Shown here piece after piece: positions 16,562-24,391 of a stretch of DNA of 36,999 bases. The DNA comes from Firm-04 sp964463355 (GTDB lineage Bacteria > Bacillota > Clostridia > Oscillospirales > Ruminococcaceae), in NCBI GenBank assembly GCA_964463355.1, contig CAYXBP010000019.1, positions 1-36,999 of the forward strand, read 5' to 3'. Within the stretch, counting starts at the first letter, position 1. Every line of letters starts with the position of its first letter. The position numbers and the translations under genes were made by a program. The notes below the pieces were generated by a model. That model ran no database searches. It had not been told where the DNA came from and saw nothing but the letters and a program-made list of their open reading frames with translations.

Positions 16562-16590
16562 TTGACATTCAGTGCAGTTTGTGTTATATT
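16562..16590 (+). promoter_or_regulatory. Promoter of ppa
   Basis: Consensus TTGACA (16562-16567) and TATATT (16585-16590) have a 17-bp spacer. The stretch 16405-16561 between the two divergent promoters shows no gene. Confidence 0.82.
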
Positions 16591-16627
16591 AGATGTATGA
16601 ATGTTGGAAAGAGAGGTCGATGATTCC

Positions 16628-17158
16628 ATGAATATCTGGCACAACATCAGCCCCAAGCGTATTACGCCCGATGACTTTGTTGCGGTTATCGAAATTCCAA
16701 AGGGCAGCAAGAATAAGTATGAGCTGGACAAAGAAACTGGTCTGATCAAACTGGATCGCATCTTGCATACTTCAACCCACTACCCAGCAAATTATGGGCT
16801 GATCCCCCGCACCTATGCCGACGACAATGACCCGCTGGATGTGTTGGTCATCTGTTCTGAAACACTGTTTCCCATGACTCTGGTACGCTGCTACCCCATT
16901 GGTGTCATTCGCATGATTGATCAGGGCAAGCACGATGACAAGATCATTGCCATTCCCTTCGATGATCCCAACTACAACTCCTACACAAATATTGATGAGC
17001 TGCCCCCACACATCTTTGAGGAGATGGTACACTTCTTCTCCGTTTACAAGGAACTTGAAAAGAAATCTACCAACGTGAACGAATTCGGTGATGCGGAAAC
17101 CGCGCGCAACATCATTCAGCAGGATATCAATAACTACATCGAACAGTTCTGCAAATAA
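16628..17158 (+). CDS. ppa: Inorganic pyrophosphatase (family I)
   Basis: The 176-aa enzyme hydrolyses pyrophosphate to phosphate and so drives biosynthetic reactions forward in the cytoplasm. Family I features are visible: EIPKGSKNKYELD near 23-35, YPANYGLIPRTYADDNDPLDVLV near 50-73 with the catalytic Asp cluster, and HDDKIIAIP near 102-110. The ATG at 16628 (MNIWHNISPKR) fits the family N-terminus, with GAGAGG 11 nt upstream. It precedes the PRPP synthetase gene with 94 nt between them and no clear terminator, only a small CGGCG/CGCCG hairpin, so the two may be cotranscribed; PRPP-consuming reactions release pyrophosphate. Confidence 0.95.
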   Translation: MNIWHNISPKRITPDDFVAVIEIPKGSKNKYELDKETGLIKLDRILHTSTHYPANYGLIPRTYADDNDPLDVLVICSETLFPMTLVRCYPIGVIRMIDQGKHDDKIIAIPFDDPNYNSYTNIDELPPHIFEEMVHFFSVYKELEKKSTNVNEFGDAETARNIIQQDINNYIEQFCK

Positions 17159-17252
17159 AGCCGTACCTTCAGCCGTAGGATCTGCGGCCTGAGATATTCC
17201 CCAAACCGGCGCGTTCGCCGAATGAAAAGAAATGTGGAAGGATGTACCAATT

Positions 17253-18407
17253 ATGACGCTTGCAGCCAGTGATACGCTTTACCGCAAGAACCAATCCGTT
17301 GCACCCCTTGGCATTATTGCCATGCCCGGTGCTGAACAGCTTGGTCAACGAATCAACCAGTACCTCGTTTCATGGGCAAATGAAAACGGTATTCCCGACA
17401 GGAACTACCTGATCGACTGCGAATGCCCTCGTTTTGCTTCAGGTGATGGTAAGGGTTTGATCAAATCTACCGTGCGCGGCAAAGACTTATTCATTATTGT
17501 TGATGTCGGCAACTACAGCTGTACCTACAAAATGTTTGGCAAGGATAACGCAATGTCCCCCGATGACCACTACCAGGATCTGAAGCGAGTGATTCAGGCT
17601 GCTTCGGGTAAGGCGCACCGTTTGAATGTCATTATGCCGATTCTGTACGGTGGACGACAGCATCGCAGAAACTACCGTGAGTCACTGGACTGCGCTTACG
17701 CTTTGCAGGAGCTGGAAAGCATGGGCGTGGAAAACATCGTGACCTTTGATGCACATGACCCCCGCGTGAGCAACGCTGTGCCGCTGATGGGTGTTGACAA
17801 CGTCATACCATCGTATCAGGTACTGAAAACCATGTTGCACACACTCCCCAACCTGGATATCACCGCAGATAACTTTATGGTGATTAGCCCTGATGAGGGC
17901 GCACTCAACCGTAATATGTACTATGCCACCATGCTGGAAGTAAATCTGGGTATGTTCTACAAGCGCCGCGACTACTCCAAAATCGTTGACGGCAAGAATC
18001 CCATTGTCGCCCATGAGTATCTGGGCAACCCCGTGGACGGTAAAACGGTTTTCATTGCTGATGATATCATCGCCTCTGGTGAATCCATGCTGGATCTTGC
18101 ATCTTCTCTGAAGGCAAAGAACGCAAACCGTATTCTGGCATATGCAACTTATGCGCTGTTTACACATGGTTTGGAAAAATTTGATAAAGCTTACGAAGAG
18201 GGAATCTTAGACGCGGTATTCGGCACAAACCTCACCTACCGTATGCCAGAACTCCTTCAACGCCCCTGGTTCCATGAAGTTGATGTGACAAAGTACACTG
18301 CTTACTTCGTTGCTGCGATCAACCACAATATCTCCATCAGCTCGGTGATTGACCCCCATGAGAAAATCCGACAGCTGCTGGACGCAAGGCATTCCCACCT
18401 TGGATAA
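17253..18407 (+). CDS. prs: Ribose-phosphate pyrophosphokinase, long divergent form
   Basis: The 384-aa protein is a PRPP synthetase-type phosphoribosyltransferase-fold enzyme, making PRPP from ribose 5-phosphate and ATP for nucleotide, His, Trp and NAD synthesis. The PRPP-binding loop reads VFIADDIIASGESM near 269-282, in place of the classical DDIVDTGGT. The catalytic basic loop YKRRDYSK lies near 236-243, and DAHDPRVSNAVP near 167-178 matches the usual FDAH region. It is about 70 residues longer than the classical enzyme, as in a clade common in Clostridia. The ATG at 17253 has GGAAGGA upstream. Transcription probably runs to the terminator inside the end of rnr. Confidence 0.9.
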   Translation: MTLAASDTLYRKNQSVAPLGIIAMPGAEQLGQRINQYLVSWANENGIPDRNYLIDCECPRFASGDGKGLIKSTVRGKDLFIIVDVGNYSCTYKMFGKDNAMSPDDHYQDLKRVIQAASGKAHRLNVIMPILYGGRQHRRNYRESLDCAYALQELESMGVENIVTFDAHDPRVSNAVPLMGVDNVIPSYQVLKTMLHTLPNLDITADNFMVISPDEGALNRNMYYATMLEVNLGMFYKRRDYSKIVDGKNPIVAHEYLGNPVDGKTVFIADDIIASGESMLDLASSLKAKNANRILAYATYALFTHGLEKFDKAYEEGILDAVFGTNLTYRMPELLQRPWFHEVDVTKYTAYFVAAINHNISISSVIDPHEKIRQLLDARHSHLG

Positions 18408-18497
18408 CGGAAGTACATTGACGTTCTCCACAATGCATGGGGTACCTCTGTTGCACATCTACGGCACGCGCCAATGAAAATAGAATAGAAAGTTCAA

Positions 18498-18531
18498 CGA
18501 GGGGAAAGCGGTCTTGTTCGCTTTCCCCTCG
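18498..18531. repeat. Perfect 13-bp inverted repeat in the prs-rnr spacer
   Basis: CGAGGGGAAAGCG and CGCTTTCCCCTCG pair without mismatch around an 8-nt loop. On plus there is no U-tract; on minus a broken T-rich stretch follows (TTGAACTTTCTATTC), so it could be a poor terminator or RNA-end protector for rnr. The spacer 18408-18633 holds no gene; the minus frame 18683-18459 has no support. Confidence 0.7.
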
Positions 18532-18627
18532 AAGTATATCCCATGAGGTGTTTCGCTGCCTGCTGCATCGGCAAACCTTTGCAAAGACTTACGCGAAGCT
18601 TCAATAACAGCTTTTGCAACAGAACAG

Positions 18628-18660
18628 GCAATATCATGAAAACGATATTGCTTTTTCTTT
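18628..18660 (+). terminator. Terminator of prs, overlapping the 3' end of rnr
   Basis: A perfect 8-bp stem GCAATATC with GATATTGC, 8-nt loop, is followed on plus by TTTTTCTTT. The right half lies within the last codons of the convergent rnr gene. Confidence 0.8.
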
Positions 18661-20871
18661 ACACGACACGGGCGCAAAATCAATATTGCCGCTATTTACA
18701 TCAGCGCGAATACACTTAACACGCATAGCATCGCCAAAACGATACCGCTTGCCGCTGCACACTTCTGTAATGGTAAAATAGCCATCGTAATCATAATTCC
18801 CTGCCGGCAATTCTGTCAGGGATACCATACCCTCCACTGTATTTTGCAGCATCACATAGATTCCGAACTCGGTCAAGCCCGATATTACGCCATCAAATTC
18901 TTCGCCAAGATGCTGCTGCATATACTCTGCACGATAACACTCCTCACAATCACGCTCAACACTCTGTGCGCGCAGCTCCGCACGCGAACTTTGCTCTGCC
19001 GCGTCAACAACCATTTTCATAGTATTGGGCACCCTCTCCCCTGCAATCACAGACGAAATCATACGGTGAACGATCAAATCAGGGTAGCGGCGTATCGGCG
19101 AAGTAAAATGCGCATAATCTTTCAAAGCAAGACCGAAATGCCCCAAAGGTTCATGAGAATACGCTGCTTTTGCCATGGCACGCAGCACAAGATGATGCAC
19201 GACCGGCTTCAACGAGTCTTCGGCAACGGCGGAAAGAATGGACGAATACATTTTGGGAGAAGGATTGTCTTCCACCTGTTGCGTGATGCCAAGCATCTGC
19301 AAGCTTTCATTCAGCCGCACCACCTTTTCCTCTGGGGGCTGCTCGTGAACACGATACACAAAGGGAAGATCGCGCGTACGTGCAAACTTTGCTGCTGCTT
19401 CATTGGCAAGCAACATACATTCTTCAATCATTTTCTCTGCTTCGCCGCGCACCCTGGGCACAATTGCCGCACAGACACCGTTTTCGTCTATGCAGAATGC
19501 GCTTTCTTCCGTTTCAATGCCTGGTGCGCCGCGCTGATTACGCGCTGCAAGACGAACCTGCAACAATTCACGCAAGATTTCCAACGAAGGCAGCACTGCT
19601 TGATATTTCTCAATTGTGGCTGCATCAGCAGTTTGGTTAATAATCCCGTTGATCTCACGGTAAACACCCTGCACAACAGATCGAATCACGGTTTTTTCAA
19701 AACGGTAAGAACGTATCTCTCCATTTTCATCAAGATCCATCAGCGCGGAGAGTGCAAGACGATCCACCTGCGGAAACAACGAACAGATCCCATTGGACAA
19801 CGCTTTTGGCAGCATCGGAATGACCTGATCCGCATAATACACACTGGTACCACGGGCAAATGCATCGTGGTCAAGGGGAGAATCCCGTTGTACATAATGG
19901 GAAACATCAGCGATATGCACACCCAGCGCATAGCCGTTTTCAGTTTTCGCAATAGAAATAGCATCGTCAATATCTTTTGTATCTGCGCCGTCGATGGTAA
20001 AGATCACCTGTTCACTACCACGCAGATCCAGACGATGGCAAAGCTCTGTTTCGGAAATGCCCGCTTCATTCAATGCGACGGCATCTAGAGCGGCGGCATC
20101 GGAAAAGACAGTCGGTACACCACTGACTGCGATGACCGCTTGTGAGCAGGCTTTGGCGGTATCGCTGCTGCCCAAAACCGCATCTACACGAACAATATGC
20201 TCAGAATGCCGCCTACCGCGACGGACAACAGTTGCCAGCACCTTATCCCCTGCTGCGGCACCACAATCGGCAGCATTGACCACCGCCAGAGGCTGCTTAC
20301 AAAGGGCATCAGGCAAAAAGCGGATCGTACCCATATCATCCACCACAAGCGCACCTGCCACGGGCAATTGGCTTTCTTCTGTGACGATTACGACTGATGC
20401 TTCCGGCGAATCTCTATGGGGACTTTTACCCAAGGGTTGCAGCAAGACGGAATCGCCAGGAAGCGCACCGTTCAGATTTCTGCCAACAACATACATCTCC
20501 TCGCCACCGGAATCAGGCAATGCAAAGCCATAAGTACGCTTAACGGTTGTGATTTTACCGCGAATCATGCCCACCGCTGCTGGTGACACATATCCGTTAT
20601 GCTTTTTTGTAAGTTCGCCTTGTTTTTCCAAACGATGCAACGCCTCCGTATAAGATTCGTTGCCCTTGCCCCGGGTTCTTGCAGCAAGATCTTTTGCGGA
20701 AATCGGTTTGCTACCCGCTTTTTGCAAGAATGTCCGAATCACATTACAGAAATGCTGCACTTCCTGCTCGTTGAACGTAGTGCGCTGTGAAAACGTTCTT
20801 GTCTGTGTGCTTTCTCTGCGTGGCTGACGCGCAGACACGCGACGCTTTTGGGTTTTTGTTCGTTTTGCCAT
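18634..20871 (-). CDS. rnr: Ribonuclease R
   Basis: The 745-aa enzyme is a 3'-5' exoribonuclease that degrades structured RNA and acts in rRNA and tmRNA quality control. After a basic N-terminus come a helix-turn-helix-like RNase R domain, cold-shock domains, the RNB catalytic domain with GADTKDIDDAISI (metal-binding Asp cluster) near 275-287 and FTSPIRRYPDLIVHR, and a C-terminal S1 domain (FDGVISGLTEFGIYVML). The ATG at 20871 (MAKRTKTQ) is favoured by its basic start, but the best Shine-Dalgarno, AAAGGAG, lies about 27 nt upstream; a perfect TGCCGC/GCGGCA hairpin separates the two. secG precedes it, as in many Firmicutes; smpB, often next, is absent. Confidence 0.95.
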   Translation of the reverse strand: MAKRTKTQKRRVSARQPRRESTQTRTFSQRTTFNEQEVQHFCNVIRTFLQKAGSKPISAKDLAARTRGKGNESYTEALHRLEKQGELTKKHNGYVSPAAVGMIRGKITTVKRTYGFALPDSGGEEMYVVGRNLNGALPGDSVLLQPLGKSPHRDSPEASVVIVTEESQLPVAGALVVDDMGTIRFLPDALCKQPLAVVNAADCGAAAGDKVLATVVRRGRRHSEHIVRVDAVLGSSDTAKACSQAVIAVSGVPTVFSDAAALDAVALNEAGISETELCHRLDLRGSEQVIFTIDGADTKDIDDAISIAKTENGYALGVHIADVSHYVQRDSPLDHDAFARGTSVYYADQVIPMLPKALSNGICSLFPQVDRLALSALMDLDENGEIRSYRFEKTVIRSVVQGVYREINGIINQTADAATIEKYQAVLPSLEILRELLQVRLAARNQRGAPGIETEESAFCIDENGVCAAIVPRVRGEAEKMIEECMLLANEAAAKFARTRDLPFVYRVHEQPPEEKVVRLNESLQMLGITQQVEDNPSPKMYSSILSAVAEDSLKPVVHHLVLRAMAKAAYSHEPLGHFGLALKDYAHFTSPIRRYPDLIVHRMISSVIAGERVPNTMKMVVDAAEQSSRAELRAQSVERDCEECYRAEYMQQHLGEEFDGVISGLTEFGIYVMLQNTVEGMVSLTELPAGNYDYDGYFTITEVCSGKRYRFGDAMRVKCIRADVNSGNIDFAPVSCKEKAISFS

Positions 20872-20910
20872 AATCTTTGCCGCTTGATGACGCGGCACTC
20901 CTTTCTGGGA

Positions 20911-20950
20911 AAATAAAACGCCCTGTATTCTCACGGAACACAGAGCGTTT
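20911..20950 (-). terminator. Terminator or attenuator between secG and rnr
   Basis: An 11-bp stem (AAACGCTCTGT with ACAGGGCGTTT, one G-T pair) is followed on minus by TATTTT. It lies 9 nt after the secG stop. No separate rnr promoter is obvious, so partial readthrough is likely. Confidence 0.65.
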
Positions 20951-20958
20951 CAGCAGCA

Positions 20959-21213
20959 TCAGAAATACACGGGCACGATGGTCACAACCAATGTTGCAAC
21001 AAAGAAAATAATTGCAAGCCACAGTGTCCACTTCTTAAGAATCGCTTCCTTGGTGCGGCCTTGATTCTTGCTGAACTGTGAATCATATGCAGAACCCGTG
21101 ATGGCAGATGCCATATTCTGGTCAGTTTTCTGATCCTGCATCAGACCCAAAATCACCATCAGCACGCAAGCAATCAACAGGATAATACCACCAATAATCT
21201 CAACAATGTCCAT
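20959..21213 (-). CDS. secG: Preprotein translocase subunit SecG
   Basis: The 84-aa protein has two membrane helices (about 5-24 and 62-82) joined by a polar loop (GLMQDQKTDQNMASAITG) like the SecG cytoplasmic loop. SecG joins SecY and SecE in the protein-conducting channel and aids SecA-driven export, for example of the GH9 cellulase here. GAAAGGA lies about 10 nt before the ATG. The secG-rnr order is typical of Firmicutes. Confidence 0.92.
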   Translation of the reverse strand: MDIVEIIGGIILLIACVLMVILGLMQDQKTDQNMASAITGSAYDSQFSKNQGRTKEAILKKWTLWLAIIFFVATLVVTIVPVYF

Positions 21214-21269
21214 AATCTTCGTTCCTTTCTACTCCATGCGGATATAAAATCCAATCATACATCCTCTCA

Positions 21270-21298
21270 AGTATAGCATATTTATTCGAAAATTGCAA
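21270..21298 (-). promoter_or_regulatory. Promoter of secG-rnr
   Basis: On minus, TTGCAA (21298-21293) and TATACT (21275-21270) are separated by 17 bp. Confidence 0.75.
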
Positions 21299-21378
21299 GG
21301 GGTTTTGCAGAAAAAGTTGCGCTATGCGTTTTTTTATGCATATTAGATGAAGATTCTGTAAAAATCTCAGCGTGACCC

Positions 21379-21407
21379 TTGTACAAATGCAAAAAATATG
21401 GTACAAT
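21379..21407 (+). promoter_or_regulatory. Promoter of the RING-like/DUF2628 gene
   Basis: TTGTAC (21379-21384) and TACAAT (21402-21407) are separated by 17 bp. Confidence 0.7.
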
Positions 21408-21452
21408 ATCCGTTAGCAGGATAAAACGATCATCTACCAAAGGAGTTTTCAA

Positions 21453-22328
21453 ATGATTGATTACAGTGGACAAGTTTGCATTGTCTGCAACAAGCCATTT
21501 ACCGAACATGACGATGTTGTTGTGTGCCCTGAATGCGGTACGCCATATCATCGCGAATGCTACCATGCTGCTGGGCACTGCGTAAATGACGCTCTGCACC
21601 AAAGCGGCGGCAGTTGGCAGATTGAAAAACATCAACAACAAGAGGCTGAGAAGAAGGCAGCTCATCGGGCTGAAATGGAACAGCAGGCTGCACAGCGCGC
21701 CCGTGACGGTATGACGGATGTTTCGAACTCTCCCATGTACGACGGCTTCCGCATGAACAACGATCCCTGTCTAGGGCTTGACCCTGACGAACAGCTAGAT
21801 GATGTAACCGTCAAGGAAATGACCTCGTTCATCGCCACAAACCGCTTTTACTACCTTCCGATCTTCCGCATGATGAAAGTCACTGGCAGAAAGCTTTCCT
21901 TCAACCTCACCTGTCTGTTCTTTCCGCAGTATTACTTTGCCAACCGCAAAATGTGGGCGATGGCACTCCTTTCCATCCTGCTTCGGTTTGCCATTGCTAT
22001 CCCCTCCTCTTTGCTGGTTCTTTCCGAGCGGTTGGGCTTGACTTTCGAGTGGCTCGACACGCAATCCACACTTTTCAACATGATCGTTAATGTCACAAGC
22101 ATTGCGGACCTCGCCTTTTCCATAATCTGCTGCTTATTCGGCAATTATTTCTACTACCGCTTTGCGCGGAAAAAAATCAAGAGCGTGAAAAAAGAAACGC
22201 AAGTGCCAGAGCAGCTTTATCCCAACCTGACAGAGGCAGGTGGCACAAGCGTAGGCAATATTGTTCTGGCGGCAGTGATCCAGCTGGCACTGACATTTAC
22301 TTTTTCGCTGGCACTGTTTCTGCTATAA
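21453..22328 (+). CDS. RING-like zinc-finger and DUF2628-type membrane protein
   Basis: The 291-aa product begins with a cross-brace-like metal-binding array: Cys9, Cys12, Cys25, Cys28, His33, Cys36, His42 and Cys43 (CNKPF, CPECGTPYHREC). This resembles prokaryotic RING-finger family 1 domains. A charged Glu/Gln/Ala-rich helix follows at about 60-85, then a C-terminal region with three to four hydrophobic segments (about 150-290) resembling DUF2628, including FFPQYYFANRKMWAMA. Cytoplasmic finger plus membrane domain is a known bacterial layout, but its function is not established; ubiquitin-ligase activity should not be assumed. AAAGGAG lies 8 nt before the ATG. The gene stands alone between a promoter and a terminator. 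Confidence 0.85.
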   Translation: MIDYSGQVCIVCNKPFTEHDDVVVCPECGTPYHRECYHAAGHCVNDALHQSGGSWQIEKHQQQEAEKKAAHRAEMEQQAAQRARDGMTDVSNSPMYDGFRMNNDPCLGLDPDEQLDDVTVKEMTSFIATNRFYYLPIFRMMKVTGRKLSFNLTCLFFPQYYFANRKMWAMALLSILLRFAIAIPSSLLVLSERLGLTFEWLDTQSTLFNMIVNVTSIADLAFSIICCLFGNYFYYRFARKKIKSVKKETQVPEQLYPNLTEAGGTSVGNIVLAAVIQLALTFTFSLALFLL

Positions 22329-22340
22329 CTACACCGCAAC

Positions 22341-22371
22341 AAAAACCCGTACCGGATAACCGATACGGGTT
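22341..22371. terminator. Bidirectional terminator between convergent genes
   Basis: AACCCGTACCGG pairs with CCGATACGGGTT with one mismatch around an ATAA loop. On minus it is followed by TTTTTGTT, on plus only by TCTTC, so it is stronger for the minus-strand gene. Confidence 0.75.
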
Positions 22372-22394
22372 TCTTCATGCTTCAACAGCGATGC

Positions 22395-22904
22395 TTACAT
22401 GGCAGAAAGCGCAGAAGTATCTGTTGTTTCTTCCTTTGCATCGGCAGATGTTTCATCTGCGGCAGCAGCCAACGCGGCGAGATCGTCTGTTGCGGGTACA
22501 GCATCAGCGGCGGCGGCAAGTGCTGCAAGATCATCGACAGCAGCCTTTGCAGGGGCAGAAACTGGTGCCGATGCAGGTGCTGCATTCGCTTCTGCCTTCG
22601 GCTCATGCTTCTTCCCTTTTGCCTTGGAATCCTTTTCGGTGGCAGATTCCTCATCATCATAATTCTTTTCGTCGTAGTCACCCTCCAAGAAGCCGACAAT
22701 CTTCATCTGCTTGACGGGGATACGCTTCAGGGGTGAATAGGTGAACTTCGGGCAGTGGTCAGTAGCATTGACCAGACCTTTTTTGGAACAAAGCACCATG
22801 TTGCCATCCTTGGCACGCTTACCAAATTCACAATACTCACAGCGAGGCTCAATCGACTTACCGAAATATTTTCCACCTTTGGAAAACACATCAAACAAAC
22901 CCAT
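22395..22904 (-). CDS. Four-cysteine protein with Ala-rich repeat tail, unknown function
   Basis: The 169-aa product begins MGLFDVFSKGGKYFG and carries a compact Cys4 motif (Cys22, Cys25, Cys39, Cys51; CEYCEFG and LCSKKG). After a conserved-looking segment (FTYSPLKRIPVKQMKIVGF) the tail is low complexity: a Lys/Glu-rich stretch, then an Ala/Pro-rich one with two copies of DDLAALAAAAD. The first 75 residues look like a structured zinc-binding unit; the tail looks disordered. I do not know a function. GAGGTGACC sits 8 nt before the ATG at 22904. It has its own promoter within the end of the ylbJ-like gene. Confidence 0.82.
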   Translation of the reverse strand: MGLFDVFSKGGKYFGKSIEPRCEYCEFGKRAKDGNMVLCSKKGLVNATDHCPKFTYSPLKRIPVKQMKIVGFLEGDYDEKNYDDEESATEKDSKAKGKKHEPKAEANAAPASAPVSAPAKAAVDDLAALAAAADAVPATDDLAALAAAADETSADAKEETTDTSALSAM

Positions 22905-22936
22905 TATGGTCACCTCAGTCTAAAAGATTTGAGTTC

Positions 22937-22965
22937 ATTATAGCACATTTTTCTCAATTTGTCCA
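22937..22965 (-). promoter_or_regulatory. Promoter of the four-cysteine protein gene
   Basis: On minus, TGGACA (22965-22960) and TATAAT (22942-22937) have a 17-bp spacer. The -35 element lies in the last codons of the upstream gene. Confidence 0.72.
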
Positions 22966-24033
22966 GTCTTTTTTTGAAAATATGGGAAATCCAGTGCAAA
23001 ATATCAAAAAAGCAGGCAAGAAAGAACCCGTCTTCGACATGGCAAGCTGATTGGAAAAAACCTCCATACTGGTTGGGGATGGAAAAATCGGCAGCATCAG
23101 GTGACAGATGAGTGCGGCTAGCAATGCTGCCATGGTGCGTGTACACAACAATCTACAAAATGATACGGCACTTTCTCCAAGCGAAAGGCACTGGCAATGC
23201 ACGCAGATTCCACCAAAGGTGATGCAAGCTGCAAGCAATGGCAGCAATACAGAATACGGTATTCCTGCACTGCATAGTTCTGCAAGATTGGTAATATCGC
23301 AAAGGGTATAAAACAGGGCTTTGGTGATATCTGGAGCAATGCCGATAAAGTTGCCTACCGTTTGCAGCAGTTGCGTTATACCGATTGTATCACACACAAA
23401 ACGAATTACGCCAAATAACAGCACGGTTGCCGTGATACGCAACAAACTTTCCAGTGTTTGCTGTGCAGATTTCACCAGAGCAGAAACAGCAGATTGCTCT
23501 GACATTTTGCTGTTTTCCATTGGGGTATGCCACCCTTTACGGAGCGTTACTGCTGCAACACCCGCATTCGCTAGAATACAGCAGAGAAACAAAAGCCATC
23601 CTGCTTCAGGGCTGCCCAGCAATTGCGCTCCTGCAAGCCCTACCGGAAAAGAAGGCCCCGCCCCAAAACAGATTGCTGCATATCGTTTTGCATCTATAAC
23701 AGAACATTTCCCATCAAAAACCATTTTACGCAGCATGAAGGCACCAATGGGGTAGCCTGCAATCTGGCTGAGAAAATATACGCCAAACAATGCACCATTC
23801 ATTCCAAAGCGCGCCATCACCCGTTGCAGCAGATCAAGCCCACCCAATGATACCATCCATTGGCAGATCAGCATACCTGCATACAGAGATGGAATCAGAT
23901 ATTGCAGACAGTATCCCAGGCGTTGACACAAGATCACAGCGAGTTCCGCTGAACAGGTAGTAAGCAGAATCAGCAGTGCAAGACAGACCAGTAACAAAAC
24001 ACCGGGTTTACATTTGTATACAGCTGCAAACAT
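22954..24033 (-). CDS. ylbJ: YlbJ/SpoVV-like sporulation membrane protein
   Basis: The 359-aa protein has about eight to ten hydrophobic segments and the two half-sites of the nucleoside-recognition (Gate) family: AGYPIGAFML with CFGAGPSFP in the first half, and a matching GVIRFVCDTIGI and CITFGGICVHCQ in the second. In Bacillus, YlbJ (SpoVV) is a sigma-E-dependent transporter of the outer forespore membrane involved in dipicolinate movement. The assignment rests on this motif pattern and on the divergent sporulation genes yqfC and yqfD. The ATG at 24033 has GGGGAG 8 nt upstream; longer readings enter the divergent promoter region. Confidence 0.8.
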   Translation of the reverse strand: MFAAVYKCKPGVLLLVCLALLILLTTCSAELAVILCQRLGYCLQYLIPSLYAGMLICQWMVSLGGLDLLQRVMARFGMNGALFGVYFLSQIAGYPIGAFMLRKMVFDGKCSVIDAKRYAAICFGAGPSFPVGLAGAQLLGSPEAGWLLFLCCILANAGVAAVTLRKGWHTPMENSKMSEQSAVSALVKSAQQTLESLLRITATVLLFGVIRFVCDTIGITQLLQTVGNFIGIAPDITKALFYTLCDITNLAELCSAGIPYSVLLPLLAACITFGGICVHCQCLSLGESAVSFCRLLCTRTMAALLAALICHLMLPIFPSPTSMEVFSNQLAMSKTGSFLPAFLIFCTGFPIFSKKDWTN

Positions 24034-24063
24034 GATGTACTCCCCTCTCTCCCTCATTTTTTG

Positions 24064-24079
24064 ATTGTATGAATGTATG
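24064..24079 (-). promoter_or_regulatory. Candidate sigma-E-like -10 elements of the ylbJ-like gene
   Basis: On minus the spacer reads CATACATT directly followed by CATACAAT, two overlapping-register matches to the sigma-E -10 consensus CATACANT. A good -35 match at 13-15 bp is not clear. Confidence 0.35.
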
Positions 24080-24087
24080 CAAACGCT

Positions 24088-24116
24088 GCATAGTTTCAGA
24101 ACCTGCCCCATACATT
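24088..24116 (+). promoter_or_regulatory. Candidate sigma-E-like promoter of yqfC-yqfD
   Basis: GCATAGTT (24088-24095) and CATACATT (24109-24116) are separated by 13 bp, the layout of sporulation sigma-E promoters. The yqfC start is 38 nt downstream. Confidence 0.45.
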
Positions 24117-24154
24117 GTAAAAGATACTTCACAAGGCTTACACGGGAGGATACT

Positions 24155-24391
24155 ATGGGCGCAAAACTGCTGTTCCCGCACGATCATATTCAAATAATCG
24201 GCAATACTGATATTTTCTTTACGCCCTGCAAGCGTTTACTGGAATGCAGCGATATGCTGGTTCAGCTTCAGATGACAAAGCACAACATCGCAGTATGGGG
24301 GCAGAATCTGACTGCAACCGATTTTGGTGCCGATGGGCTGCACATAGAAGGTACCATTGCAACCATTGAATTCGATGGTGGCCTGCGATGA
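24155..24391 (+). CDS. yqfC: Sporulation protein YqfC
   Basis: The 78-aa product matches the YabP/YqfC family: a short beta-rich protein with a pattern of hydrophobic strands (HIQIIGNTDIFFTPCKRLLECSD, then MLVQLQ and ADGLHIEGTIATIEF). In Bacillus, yqfC and yqfD are sigma-E-controlled and needed for efficient sporulation. It is somewhat shorter than the Bacillus protein. GGGAGGA lies 5 nt before the ATG at 24155. The stop overlaps the yqfD start by 4 nt. Confidence 0.85.
   Translation: MGAKLLFPHDHIQIIGNTDIFFTPCKRLLECSDMLVQLQMTKHNIAVWGQNLTATDFGADGLHIEGTIATIEFDGGLR

Noticed and set aside
18459..18683. 74-aa minus-strand frame over the prs-rnr spacer
   Set aside because: It spans the perfect hairpin and the prs terminator and has no ribosome-binding site; the sequence is better explained as structured 3' untranslated DNA.
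18844..20088. 414-aa plus-strand reading frame antisense to rnr
   Set aside because: rnr has full catalytic motifs on the other strand; the antisense translation is Cys/His-rich without any domain, has no ribosome-binding site and looks like a shadow of codon bias.
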